DNA of 64,000 nucleotides from Rhizobium sp. EC-SD404 (GTDB taxonomy: Bacteria > Pseudomonadota > Alphaproteobacteria > Rhizobiales > Rhizobiaceae), in assembly GCF_902498825.1 (NCBI RefSeq), contig NZ_LR701459.1:1246001-1310000 (forward strand), read 5' to 3'. The translations under genes and the position numbers were made by a program. Of this stretch, positions 53,225 through 61,157 are shown one piece after another. A model generated the notes under the pieces. The model was not told the DNA's origin. It ran no database searches and saw nothing but the letters and a program-made list of their open reading frames with translations. Position 1 is the stretch's first letter, and each line of letters begins with the position of its first letter.

Positions 53225-54316
53225 ATGGACCAGCACGGCAGAAAAACGATCGTTCACATCGAGAACGTGTCGAAGAGCTTCGGTCAGACAAAGGCCATCG
53301 ACAATCTCGACATGAAGATCATGGCGGGCGAGTTCGTCACCTTTCTCGGACCGTCGGGCTGCGGGAAGTCGACGACGCTCCGCATTCTCGGCGGTTTCGA
53401 AAGCCCTGACCAGGGCCGCGTCATTCTCGATGGCGTGGATGTGACAAAGCAGCCGCCGAACAAGCGCAACGTGAACATGGTGTTCCAGGACTATGCGCTT
53501 TTCCCGCATATGACGGTCGGCGAGAACATCGCGTTTGGTCTTGAGCTCAAGGGCCAGCAGCGCGGCGAAATCGACCGGCGCGTCGAGAGCCTTCTCGATT
53601 TCCTGCAGCTTTCCGGCTTTCGCGACCGGACGCCGGATCAGCTTTCGGGCGGCCAGCGGCAGCGTGTGGCGCTTGCCCGCGCGCTTGCCCCAGATCCGAA
53701 GCTTCTGCTTCTCGACGAGCCTCTTGGTGCACTCGATGCAAAGCTGCGCGGTCAGGTTCAGGTGGAGCTGAAGGACATCCAGCGGCGCACCGGCAAGACG
53801 TTCTTCTTCGTCACCCATGACCAGGAAGAGGCGCTGACCATGTCCGATCGGATCGTCGTCATGAATGCCGGTCGTGTGGAACAGGATGGTACGCCGGAGG
53901 ATCTCTACTACCGGCCGGCGAGCCGCTTCGTTGCCGAGTTCATCGGCGAAACGAACCTGCTCGAAGGCACGGTGCGCGGAAGTGACCAGGGCGCGGTGAT
54001 CATCGATTGGCAGGGCCACAACGTCTATGGCTCGGCCCATGGCGGCCAGCCGCAGACAGGGACGAGCGTTGCCGCGTCGATCCGGCCGGAAAACGTGATT
54101 TGCCTGCCGCAGAAGCCCGCTGACGATCGTGCGCTTAAGGGGCGGATCGTCAACCGCGTGTTCAAGGGGAGCAAGACGACCGTCGACGTCCAGATCGATG
54201 AGCGGGATCCGCTGATCATAAAGGCCCATGTGGATCCGGCCGTTGCGCATCAGTTCGCCGATGACACGGTGTGGCTCACCTGGGACACGCACCGGCTGGC
54301 CGTACTCGCCGGCTGA
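53225..54316 (+). CDS. Polyamine-type ABC transporter ATPase, PotA-like
   Basis: A protein of 363 aa, starting 1 bp after the permease. Walker A GPSGCGKST (42-50), Q-loop NMVFQDYALFPHM, signature LSGGQRQRVALARAL, Walker B KLLLLDEPLGALD, and the switch His in FFVTHDQEEAL are intact. A C-terminal TOBE_2 domain follows from about residue 280 (SIRPENVICLPQ). Last gene of the operon; no clear terminator is seen in the 200 bp after it. Confidence 0.94.
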   Translation: MDQHGRKTIVHIENVSKSFGQTKAIDNLDMKIMAGEFVTFLGPSGCGKSTTLRILGGFESPDQGRVILDGVDVTKQPPNKRNVNMVFQDYALFPHMTVGENIAFGLELKGQQRGEIDRRVESLLDFLQLSGFRDRTPDQLSGGQRQRVALARALAPDPKLLLLDEPLGALDAKLRGQVQVELKDIQRRTGKTFFFVTHDQEEALTMSDRIVVMNAGRVEQDGTPEDLYYRPASRFVAEFIGETNLLEGTVRGSDQGAVIIDWQGHNVYGSAHGGQPQTGTSVAASIRPENVICLPQKPADDRALKGRIVNRVFKGSKTTVDVQIDERDPLIIKAHVDPAVAHQFADDTVWLTWDTHRLAVLAG

Positions 54317-54403
54317 CACAGTCTCTCCCCGACGGCGATCGGTGACTTGGGGCAATTTCGCTTTTCTTTAAATCGCTCAATTGCTCTAAGTTTTTGATTT
54401 GGC

Positions 54404-54447
54404 GCGTTTCCGAACGGTGGACCGGTATCCACTTCATCTGGAAACGC
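54404..54447. repeat. Dispersed rhizobial-type palindromic repeat
   Basis: Outer arms GCGTTTCC (54404-54411) and GGAAACGC (54440-54447) bracket an inner stem GTGGA / TCCAC (54417-54421, 54428-54432) around a CCGGTA loop. This imperfect hairpin with GTGGAxCCGGTxxxCC resembles a short intergenic element spread through Rhizobiaceae genomes. It lies between the ABC operon and the helicase gene and may affect RNA 3' ends. Confidence 0.6.
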
Positions 54448-54529
54448 TCTAATTTGTCCCGAATCGCCGTCGAAGGCTGGCTCTTTGCGTGCTTCTTCTG
54501 GTATGCGGCACGACAAAGAGGCCTCATTC

Positions 54530-56404
54530 ATGACATCGTCCACCGAAAATGCGCCGGCAGCACTGCCGGCAGCCATCCATCCTGCTCTATCTTCCGCGCT
54601 CGAAGCGCACGGCTATGCCCAGCTGACGCCCGTTCAGACGGCCATGCTCGACGACGATCATGCGGGAGCCGACCTGCTCGTCTCGGCACAGACCGGATCG
54701 GGCAAGACAGTCGCCTTCGGGCTCGCCATCGCTTCCACGCTGCTCGACGGCGCGGAGCGGTTCGGCGCTGCCGGCCAGCCACTCGGCCTCGTCATTGCAC
54801 CGACCCGCGAGCTTGCGCTTCAGGTCCAGCGAGAGCTCGACTGGCTTTATGCGGTTGCCGGCGTTCGTACGGCGACCTGCGTCGGCGGCATGGATATGCG
54901 CGACGAACGGCGGGCGCTCGAACGGGGCGCGCATCTCGTCGTCGGCACGCCCGGTCGTCTGCGTGATCATATCAACAAGCGCGCGCTCGATCTCGCGGGT
55001 CTGCGCGCTGTCGTGCTCGACGAAGCTGACGAGATGCTCGATCTCGGCTTCAAGGACGATCTTGAGTTCATTCTCGCCGCAGCGCCCGACAATCGCCGGA
55101 CGCTGATGTTCTCGGCAACCGTTTCGCGTCCGATCGCCGAGCTTGCCAAGACCTATCAGCGCGATGCGGTGCGCGTCGCCGTCACCGCATCCACCGAGCA
55201 GCACGCGGACATCGACTATCAATTGATGCTCGTGCGCCGCGACGAGCGCGAGCATGCCATCATCAACACGCTGCTGCATTCCGACAGCAAGAGCGCGCTC
55301 GTCTTTTGCCATACGCGCGAATCCGTGCGTCATCTGACGGCACGGCTCGGCAATCGCGGTTTTGCGGTCGTTGCGCTGTCCGGCGAGCTCGCACAGTCGG
55401 AGCGCTCCAGCGCGCTTCAGGCCATGCGCGATGGTCGGGCGCATGTCTGCGTCGCTACCGACGTCGCCGCTCGCGGCATCGATCTGCCCAATCTCGATCT
55501 CGTCATCCATGCGGATGTGCCGAGCAATCCGGCCACGCTGCTTCATCGTTCGGGACGTACTGGTCGCGCGGGACGCAAGGGCGTCTGCGTGTTGATCGTT
55601 CCCGAACATCGCCGTGGCGCGGCGGCGCGTGTGCTGTCGCTTGCCAAGCTCAATGCGACGACCGTTCCGGCGCCGGGCATCGCCGCCATCGAAGCGCGCT
55701 ACCGGGAGCAGATCCTGGAGGCGGCCGCTTCCGCTCCGCCAGCGGAAAGGGCCGATCAAGCTTTCATTGCCGAGTTGCTGGAGAAGGTCACGCCGGAGCA
55801 ACTCGCAGCCGCCTACCTGCGACAGCAGCTCGCATCGCGTCCAATCCCCGAAGACGTGGCGGAGATCCCGATCCGTCCGATCATGCCGCGTCCTCCGAAG
55901 GGTGAGCGCAGCTTCGATCATGACGGGAGCGGCCCACGGGAGCCACGTGAGCCAAGGGAACCGCGCACGGAGATGGCCGGTGGCGTCTGGTTCAAGCTGT
56001 CGCTCGGACGCAAGCAGCGGGCCGATCCGAAGTGGCTGTTGCCGATGATCTGCAAGGCGGGCGGCGTCACGAAGAAGGACGTCGGCTCGATCAAGATCGA
56101 CGAAACCGAAACGCGCTTCGAGATCGCCGGCGACAAGGCTGCGGCCTATGTCGAGCATCTGGCGGAACGCGGAACCGGTGAAAAAGGTGTGACGATCGTG
56201 CCGCTCGATGGTGCGCCCAGCCATCGATCTGCGCCACGCGGCAAGCCGTCTGGTCCGAAACCGTCAGGCCCGAAGCCGGCCAAGCGAGCTGCCGAAAAGC
56301 GGCCCGACTGGTCCGATCGCCCCGATCAGGCACGCAAGGGACCCAAGCCCGGCAAGCCCGCAAAGCCCGGGAAGTTCAAAGGCGCAAAGCGTCGGGACGA
56401 CTGA
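54530..56404 (+). CDS. DEAD-box RNA helicase with DbpA-like RNA-binding domain
   Basis: A protein of 624 aa from the ATG at 54530 (AAGAGG about 10 bp upstream). The Q motif is GYAQLTPVQTAML, motif I AQTGSGKT (53-60), motif II DEAD (164-167), motif III SAT, and motifs V-VI are VATDVAARGIDL and HRSGRTGRAGRKG. After a linker comes a small fold FKLSLGRKQRADPKWLLPMICKAGGVTKKDVGSIKI (about residues 485-560), the DbpA RRM that binds 23S rRNA hairpin 92. The Pro/Lys/Gly-rich tail is disordered. A ribosome-assembly role is likely. It is monocistronic by position. Confidence 0.92.
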   Translation: MTSSTENAPAALPAAIHPALSSALEAHGYAQLTPVQTAMLDDDHAGADLLVSAQTGSGKTVAFGLAIASTLLDGAERFGAAGQPLGLVIAPTRELALQVQRELDWLYAVAGVRTATCVGGMDMRDERRALERGAHLVVGTPGRLRDHINKRALDLAGLRAVVLDEADEMLDLGFKDDLEFILAAAPDNRRTLMFSATVSRPIAELAKTYQRDAVRVAVTASTEQHADIDYQLMLVRRDEREHAIINTLLHSDSKSALVFCHTRESVRHLTARLGNRGFAVVALSGELAQSERSSALQAMRDGRAHVCVATDVAARGIDLPNLDLVIHADVPSNPATLLHRSGRTGRAGRKGVCVLIVPEHRRGAAARVLSLAKLNATTVPAPGIAAIEARYREQILEAAASAPPAERADQAFIAELLEKVTPEQLAAAYLRQQLASRPIPEDVAEIPIRPIMPRPPKGERSFDHDGSGPREPREPREPRTEMAGGVWFKLSLGRKQRADPKWLLPMICKAGGVTKKDVGSIKIDETETRFEIAGDKAAAYVEHLAERGTGEKGVTIVPLDGAPSHRSAPRGKPSGPKPSGPKPAKRAAEKRPDWSDRPDQARKGPKPGKPAKPGKFKGAKRRDD

Positions 56405-56521
56405 ATTTGCCGCGCTGAGAAGGAGCGTGCGATCTCTCCATCCGTCGGGCTTCAGCAAATCGTCTGCGTGATGTAAGGCGGGTTGTCCGCACATCGCGCT
56501 GCAAGAGCTGGGGTTGCTTCG

Positions 56522-57589
56522 ATGGATTTCGTGCCGCTGATCGATCGGGTCGGTGAAGAGATGACGGCGACGCTCGGTGGCGGCGTCATCGGTTTCATTC
56601 TCGGTTTCGCACTGCTGAAGACCGGCTTTTGCACGCGGATGGCGGTGATCGACACCGTGCGGGGCAGAAGCCTCGTCGGGCCGGCGACATGGCTTCTCGG
56701 CTTTGCCGCCGCGCTTCTTGCCGTGCAGGCAATGCTCTATTCCGGTGTGATCGCCGTTGACACGAGCCGCTTCTTCGCCACCGGCCAGAGCTTGTCCGGC
56801 GCGCTCATCGGCGGCGCCATCTTCGGCATAGGCATGGTGCTGACACGCGGATGCGTGTCCCGGCTGCTCGTTCTCGGTGCGGCCGGCAATCTACGCGCGA
56901 TCTACAGCCTCGTTTTCGTTGCGCTGGCGGCCTATGCGACGCTCTACGGCTTTTTAACACCGGGCCGCGATGCGATCGCACCGCTTCTCAGCACGGCTGC
57001 GATCGGCGGCAATGCGCTCGTCGACCACACAGGCGGCGGCAACGTCACGGGCGTCATCCTCGGGGCCGTCGCGGCGGTGATCGCTTTTGCCCTGGCCGCC
57101 CGGGCGAAGCTCGGTTTCGGCCAGTCTATCGGTGCGGTGATCGTCGGGCTCACAGTGGCGGCGGCCTGGTACTTCACCGCGACACTGACGGCGCAGCTTT
57201 TCGAGCCGATCGCCATCGATAGCATCTCGTTCATCCGTCCGCTCGCCCAGACGAGCGGCGCGCTCATCGGCACCGTTGCATTGCCAACATTCGATTTCGG
57301 CCTGGTGATCGGCACCTTTGTGGGCGGGCTTGTTGCCGCGCTCGTCCTCGGTCGGTTCAAGGTCGCGACGTTCTCCGAGCCCGGCGCACCGCATATTCTG
57401 CGCTACACGATCGGCGCGGTCATGATGGGCTTCGGCGGCGTTCTCGCCGCAGGCTGCTCGATCGGGGCCGGATTGACCGGCGGATCGGTACTCGCTGCAT
57501 CAGCGCTCTTAGCACTGCTCTCCATGGCGATTGCCGGAGCAGTCACCGATACGGTGTTCGATCGCCCGCGAGAGCAAAGCTCCGGTTGA
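56522..57589 (+). CDS. YeeE/YedE-family sulfur-compound transporter
   Basis: A membrane protein of 355 aa with about nine helices and the duplicated YeeE motif: GFILGFALLKTGFCTRMAVIDTVRG, GIFGMVLTRGCVSRLL-like segment GAIFGIGMVLTRGCVSRLLVLGAAGN, and GFGGVLAAGCSIGAGLTGGSVLA. The three cysteines (GFC, RGC, AGC) correspond to those that pass thiosulfate in TsuA. The position just upstream of soxYZ makes a thiosulfate or sulfide-sulfur uptake role likely. Confidence 0.88.
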   Translation: MDFVPLIDRVGEEMTATLGGGVIGFILGFALLKTGFCTRMAVIDTVRGRSLVGPATWLLGFAAALLAVQAMLYSGVIAVDTSRFFATGQSLSGALIGGAIFGIGMVLTRGCVSRLLVLGAAGNLRAIYSLVFVALAAYATLYGFLTPGRDAIAPLLSTAAIGGNALVDHTGGGNVTGVILGAVAAVIAFALAARAKLGFGQSIGAVIVGLTVAAAWYFTATLTAQLFEPIAIDSISFIRPLAQTSGALIGTVALPTFDFGLVIGTFVGGLVAALVLGRFKVATFSEPGAPHILRYTIGAVMMGFGGVLAAGCSIGAGLTGGSVLAASALLALLSMAIAGAVTDTVFDRPREQSSG

Positions 57590-57765
57590 GGGTGCGAGGT
57601 GCCGCGTGCCGATAAAATCTCCCACCGCACTGCGTCTCTGGAGAAGAGTTTTGCGCGAACGCCGGTGATCGCGCACGTCGTTCCTTTGAGCTTTGGCCGC
57701 GTCTCAACGATATTGGGAGCACACTGGTCGGACTTTGCCGGCCGGCCGCTTGCTGGGGATTGTTC

Positions 57766-58230
57766 ATGATATTGGCCACACGACGCCATGTGCTCACGCT
57801 GACCGCAGGCGCGGTCGCCGCTTTTGCTGGCGGTGCGATGATCGGCATCGCGCCGGCACGTGCCGACGAGGAAGCCTTTCAGGCGGCCATTCGCGACTTT
57901 ACCGGCGGCGTCGAGCCTCAAGCCGGCCGTGTTGCACTGACACTTCCCGATGCGGTGGAGAACGGCAGTTCCGTGCCGGTCTCCGTGACGGTCGAAAGCG
58001 CGATGAGCGATGGCGATCTCGTCGAAGAAGTCGCGATCTTTGCCGACGGCAATCCGCTACCGGGCGTTGCGACTTTCGCCTTCACAGCGAGCAGCGGCGT
58101 GGCATCGGCCGGAACGCGCATTCGGCTGGCTGCGTCGCAGACAGTCGTTGCCGTCGCGCGCTTTGCCGACGGTTCGGTTTTTATGGACGGCCGCGCGGTG
58201 GAAGTCACCGTCGGCGGTTGCGCAGCCTGA
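57766..58230 (+). CDS. soxY: Thiosulfate-oxidation carrier protein SoxY
   Basis: A protein of 154 aa from ATG 57766; TTG at 57760 is also in frame. The signal is twin-arginine-like (ATRRHVLTLTAGAVAAFAGGA ... PARA). The mature immunoglobulin-like domain ends in VTVGGCAA with Cys152, the swinging-arm cysteine on which SoxY carries sulfur (usual C-terminus GGCGG). It is followed 14 bp later by soxZ. No SoxXA, SoxB or SoxCD is in the window. Confidence 0.9.
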   Translation: MILATRRHVLTLTAGAVAAFAGGAMIGIAPARADEEAFQAAIRDFTGGVEPQAGRVALTLPDAVENGSSVPVSVTVESAMSDGDLVEEVAIFADGNPLPGVATFAFTASSGVASAGTRIRLAASQTVVAVARFADGSVFMDGRAVEVTVGGCAA

Positions 58231-58244
58231 GCGGGGAGAAATTC

Positions 58245-58568
58245 ATGTCATCGAGACCACGCGTCAGCGTTCCCGCCACGGCCGCCTCGGGCGATATCAT
58301 CGAGATCAAAGCACTGATCTCGCACACGATGGAATCGGGCCAGCGCCGCGACGCCTCGGGCAACCGCATCCCGCGCAAGATCATCAACCAGTTTGCCTGC
58401 AGCTTCAACGACGAGCCGGTCTTCTCCTGCGCCATCGAGCCGGCCGTCGCCGCCAATCCCTTCCTGTCGTTTTCAGCGCGGGTGACGGAAAGCGGAACCT
58501 TCCGCTTCACTTGGACCGATGACGATGGCTCCGTCTATGAGGCGGAAGAGGCAATCGAAGTTAGCTGA
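58245..58568 (+). CDS. soxZ: Thiosulfate-oxidation scaffold protein SoxZ
   Basis: A protein of 107 aa without a signal (exported with SoxY). Conserved SoxZ features: PRVSVPATAASGDIIEIKALISHTMESGQRRDASGNRIPRKIIN, then FSFSARVTESGTFRFTWTDDDG. GGGGAGAA precedes the ATG. It forms the SoxYZ heterodimer. Confidence 0.93.
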   Translation: MSSRPRVSVPATAASGDIIEIKALISHTMESGQRRDASGNRIPRKIINQFACSFNDEPVFSCAIEPAVAANPFLSFSARVTESGTFRFTWTDDDGSVYEAEEAIEVS

Positions 58569-58602
58569 CGAAAGTTGATGCGGTGTAGCCGAGGGGGGGC
58601 GA

Positions 58603-58959
58603 TTGATCAGGGCAGCAACCATTCTTTCCGCAGCGATGCTGGTCGTCCTTGTGACGCCGGCTGGCGCCGAGGAAACGGCCGGATCGGTATCTGGGGTCGA
58701 GGCGTATGTCGGGCAGGTAAGCGGATTGTCCGTCGACCCCGCCTATGGGGATTACCTCTCGTCGCAATGCACATCCTGCCACGGGACGAATGCGGCAAGC
58801 GGCATTCCCGCTATCCAGGGTCAGCCCGCCGAAGCGATTATTGCAGCGCTCTTCGAATACAGGACAGAATTGCGCGAGAATGCCGTGATGCGTTCGGTCG
58901 CGTCGGCGCTTTCGGACGAGGATGTCGCAGCGCTCGCTGCGCATTTTTCGGGGCAGTGA
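58603..58959 (+). CDS. Small c-type cytochrome (FccA/SoxE-like)
   Basis: A protein of 118 aa from TTG at 58603 with a run of GAGGGGGG just upstream. Sec signal MIRAATILSAAMLVVLVTPAGA-E, then one heme motif CTSCH (56-60) in YLSSQCTSCHGTNAASGIPAIQG. This is the cytochrome subunit partner of the next gene, as in flavocytochrome c sulfide dehydrogenase or SoxEF. The axial Met is probably the one in NAVMRSVASAL. Translational coupling with soxZ is loose (34 bp). Confidence 0.85.
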   Translation: MIRAATILSAAMLVVLVTPAGAEETAGSVSGVEAYVGQVSGLSVDPAYGDYLSSQCTSCHGTNAASGIPAIQGQPAEAIIAALFEYRTELRENAVMRSVASALSDEDVAALAAHFSGQ

Positions 58960-58998
58960 ATTTCAGCGAACACCACATTCATCATTGGGGGCAATCAC

Positions 58999-60312
58999 AT
59001 GACAATCTTTAAACAACACCGCGGCGCTGGGCCGCTCCTGACGCGCAGAACATTTGGTCTCCTTGCCGGCGCAGGTGCCGCCTCGCTTGCCCTGCCATCC
59101 TACCTGCGTGCGCAAGACAAGCCGCGTGTCGTCGTCATCGGCGGTGGTGCCGGCGGTGCGACGGCCGCCCGCTATCTCGCCAAGGACAGTGATGGTGCGC
59201 TCGACGTCACGTTGATCAACAACACCGAGACCTACACGACCTGCTTCTTCTCCAACATCTATCTCGGCGGTTATCGCGACCTGCAGTCGATCACCCATGG
59301 CTACGATGCGCTCGTTTCGCAGTACGGGATCAACAAGGTCACCGGCACGGCCGTCGCCATCGATCGCGACGCCAAGACGGTCCGTCTCGAAGACGGTACT
59401 GATATCGCCTATGACCGTCTGGTTGTCGCACCCGGCATCGATATCATTTACGATTCCGTCGCCGGCTACTCCGAGGAAGCGGCCGAGACTGCGCCGCATG
59501 CCTGGAAGGGCGGTCCGCAGACGGAGATCCTGAAGACTCGTCTCGATGCGCTGGAAGACGGCCAGAACATCGTGATGGTGACGCCGCCCAACCCCTATCG
59601 CTGCCCGCCCGGACCCTATGAGCGCGTATCGATGATGGCGCATGTCCTGAAGGCGAAGGGCTACACGCAGTCGAAGATCTTCGTGCTCGATCCGAAAGAA
59701 ACCTTCTCCAAGCAGGCGCTCTTCCAGGGAGGCTGGGAAGCGCATTACCCGGGCATGGTGGAGTGGTACGGTCCCGACGTCATCGGCGAAATCGCCGGCG
59801 TCGACGTCGCAGCCGGTGCGGTGGAGACGGGCTTCGACACGTTTGAAGGCGCTCTTCTCAATATCATTCCGGCACAGCGGGCCGGTGCCATTGCGATTGA
59901 GGCGGATCTCGTCAATGAGACCGGCTTCTGCCCTATCGATGCCGCTTCGATGAAGTCGTCTGCCGACGAAAACATCTATGTCATCGGCGATGCGAGCATT
60001 GCCGGCGACATGCCGAAGTCCGGCTTCTCGGCCAACAGCCAGGCGAAGGTCGCGGCGATGAACATTCGTGCCGAACTCACCGGCTCGAGCGCATTTCCGG
60101 CCCGCTACGCGAACACCTGCTGGAGCCTCATCGAAACCGATGACGGCGTGAAGGTCGGCGCACAGTACGAGCCTGCGGAAGGCAAGATCACGGCGACCTC
60201 GACCTTCGTCAGCCAGCCGGGCGAGACCGCTGAGCTGCGCAAGGAAACCTACGAGGAATCCGTCGTCTGGTACGACAGCATGATCGCCGACACGTTCGGC
60301 ATCACGGCCTAA
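58999..60312 (+). CDS. Sulfide dehydrogenase flavoprotein subunit (FccB/SoxF-like)
   Basis: A protein of 437 aa with a twin-arginine signal (TRRTFGLLAGAGAASLALPSYLRAQ). FAD motif VVVIGGGAGGATAARYL. The redox cysteines expected for FccB are visible in NPYRCPPGPYERVSM and TGFCPIDAASM, plus YTTCFFSN. The end has CWSLIETDDGVKVGAQY, the FCSD C-terminal domain. With the cytochrome it oxidises sulfide to sulfur in the periplasm. It lies 39 bp after the cytochrome gene. Confidence 0.92.
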   Translation: MTIFKQHRGAGPLLTRRTFGLLAGAGAASLALPSYLRAQDKPRVVVIGGGAGGATAARYLAKDSDGALDVTLINNTETYTTCFFSNIYLGGYRDLQSITHGYDALVSQYGINKVTGTAVAIDRDAKTVRLEDGTDIAYDRLVVAPGIDIIYDSVAGYSEEAAETAPHAWKGGPQTEILKTRLDALEDGQNIVMVTPPNPYRCPPGPYERVSMMAHVLKAKGYTQSKIFVLDPKETFSKQALFQGGWEAHYPGMVEWYGPDVIGEIAGVDVAAGAVETGFDTFEGALLNIIPAQRAGAIAIEADLVNETGFCPIDAASMKSSADENIYVIGDASIAGDMPKSGFSANSQAKVAAMNIRAELTGSSAFPARYANTCWSLIETDDGVKVGAQYEPAEGKITATSTFVSQPGETAELRKETYEESVVWYDSMIADTFGITA

Positions 60313-60320
60313 AAACAAAA

Positions 60321-60347
60321 AGGGCCGGGCTGCATCCGCCCGGCCCT
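60321..60347 (-). terminator. Terminator between fccB-like and TetR genes
   Basis: A perfect 10-bp stem AGGGCCGGGC / GCCCGGCCCT with a 7-nt loop. On the minus strand it is followed by TTTTGTTTTT, so it ends the TetR gene. On the plus strand the tail TCAATT is weak, but the stem lies 8 bp after the fccB-like stop and may work in both directions. Confidence 0.85.
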
Positions 60348-60414
60348 TCAATTCAAGGTTTTCGTCGATCTCGACAAACTGCTTCGGTCCAAAATCAAGA
60401 GAACAACTCGATTG

Positions 60415-61041
60415 TTAGGACGCCGCCGAGGAGCGGATCAAGCGCAGAAGCGGAGCGTTCTGCTGGGTCACCCGGTCCTTCAGCAGGCTGAGCGGCATGC
60501 GCTCTTCCTTCACGAACTCCATGAACATCATGTTCAGATTGTTGAAGATCATCTGCCCGATCGCCGACGTGTCGAGACCCGCCGTCACAAGGCCGGCGAT
60601 CTGTAGCCGCTTCAACAACTGGCAAATCTGGTCGGCCAGTTGCTGGTCGAGCGCGGTGTAGCGCCGGCTGACGGCACCGTTCGGATCGCGGATCGAAAGT
60701 GCCATCGCCATGCGCCACATCTCCTTGTTCAGGTAGACGAGCGAGTGATCGTAGTAATGCGTGACGAGAGCACCGACCGCATCTTCGACGGAAAGGTGCG
60801 GCCGGTCGATCATCAGAGCACCGTCGGCGAGGATCTCCTCGACTTCCATCGCCACGATGGCGACGAGTACGTCGCCCTTGTAACCGAAGTAATTGTAGAC
60901 CGTGCCCGGCGACACGCGCGCCAGTTCCGCGATGTCCTCCATGCGGGCGGCTTCGTAGCCGAGATTGCGGAAAAGGGCCGATGCCGCATCGAGAATGCGC
61001 CGGTGCCGATCCGCCTTCTGCTGTTCGCGCAAGCCCGCCAA
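60415..61041 (-). CDS. TetR-family regulator
   Basis: A protein of 208 aa from TTG at 61041 with GGAGAG about 6 bp upstream. The helix-turn-helix is RHRRILDAASALFRNLGYEAARMEDIAELARVSPGTVYNYFGYKGDVLVAIV. The ligand domain is helical and unrecognised (MWRMAMALSIRDPNGAVSRRYTALDQQLADQICQLLK). It is divergent from a polyamine-type ABC operon, whose expression it likely controls. Confidence 0.9.
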   Translation of the reverse strand: MAGLREQQKADRHRRILDAASALFRNLGYEAARMEDIAELARVSPGTVYNYFGYKGDVLVAIVAMEVEEILADGALMIDRPHLSVEDAVGALVTHYYDHSLVYLNKEMWRMAMALSIRDPNGAVSRRYTALDQQLADQICQLLKRLQIAGLVTAGLDTSAIGQMIFNNLNMMFMEFVKEERMPLSLLKDRVTQQNAPLLRLIRSSAAS

Positions 61042-61068
61042 AACCGTCTCTCCGAAAATTTGTAGTCC

Positions 61069-61095
61069 ACTTCAAAATTCAAATTGACTTCAAAA
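61069..61095. promoter_or_regulatory. Candidate operator: direct repeat between TetR and ABC genes
   Basis: ACTTCAAAA occurs at 61069-61077 and again at 61087-61095, exactly 18 bp apart, in a very A/T-rich stretch that must hold both divergent promoters. Confidence 0.4.
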
Positions 61096-61157
61096 ATAAC
61101 TCGCGTCAACCTCGCCTCCAGCATCGAAACAAGGTGCATCCAACAGAGGAGAGAACC

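Noticed and set aside
54317..54370. Terminator of the PotA-like operon
   Set aside because: A CCCC/GGGG pairing is possible, but the stem is short and interrupted; no convincing hairpin with a T-run.
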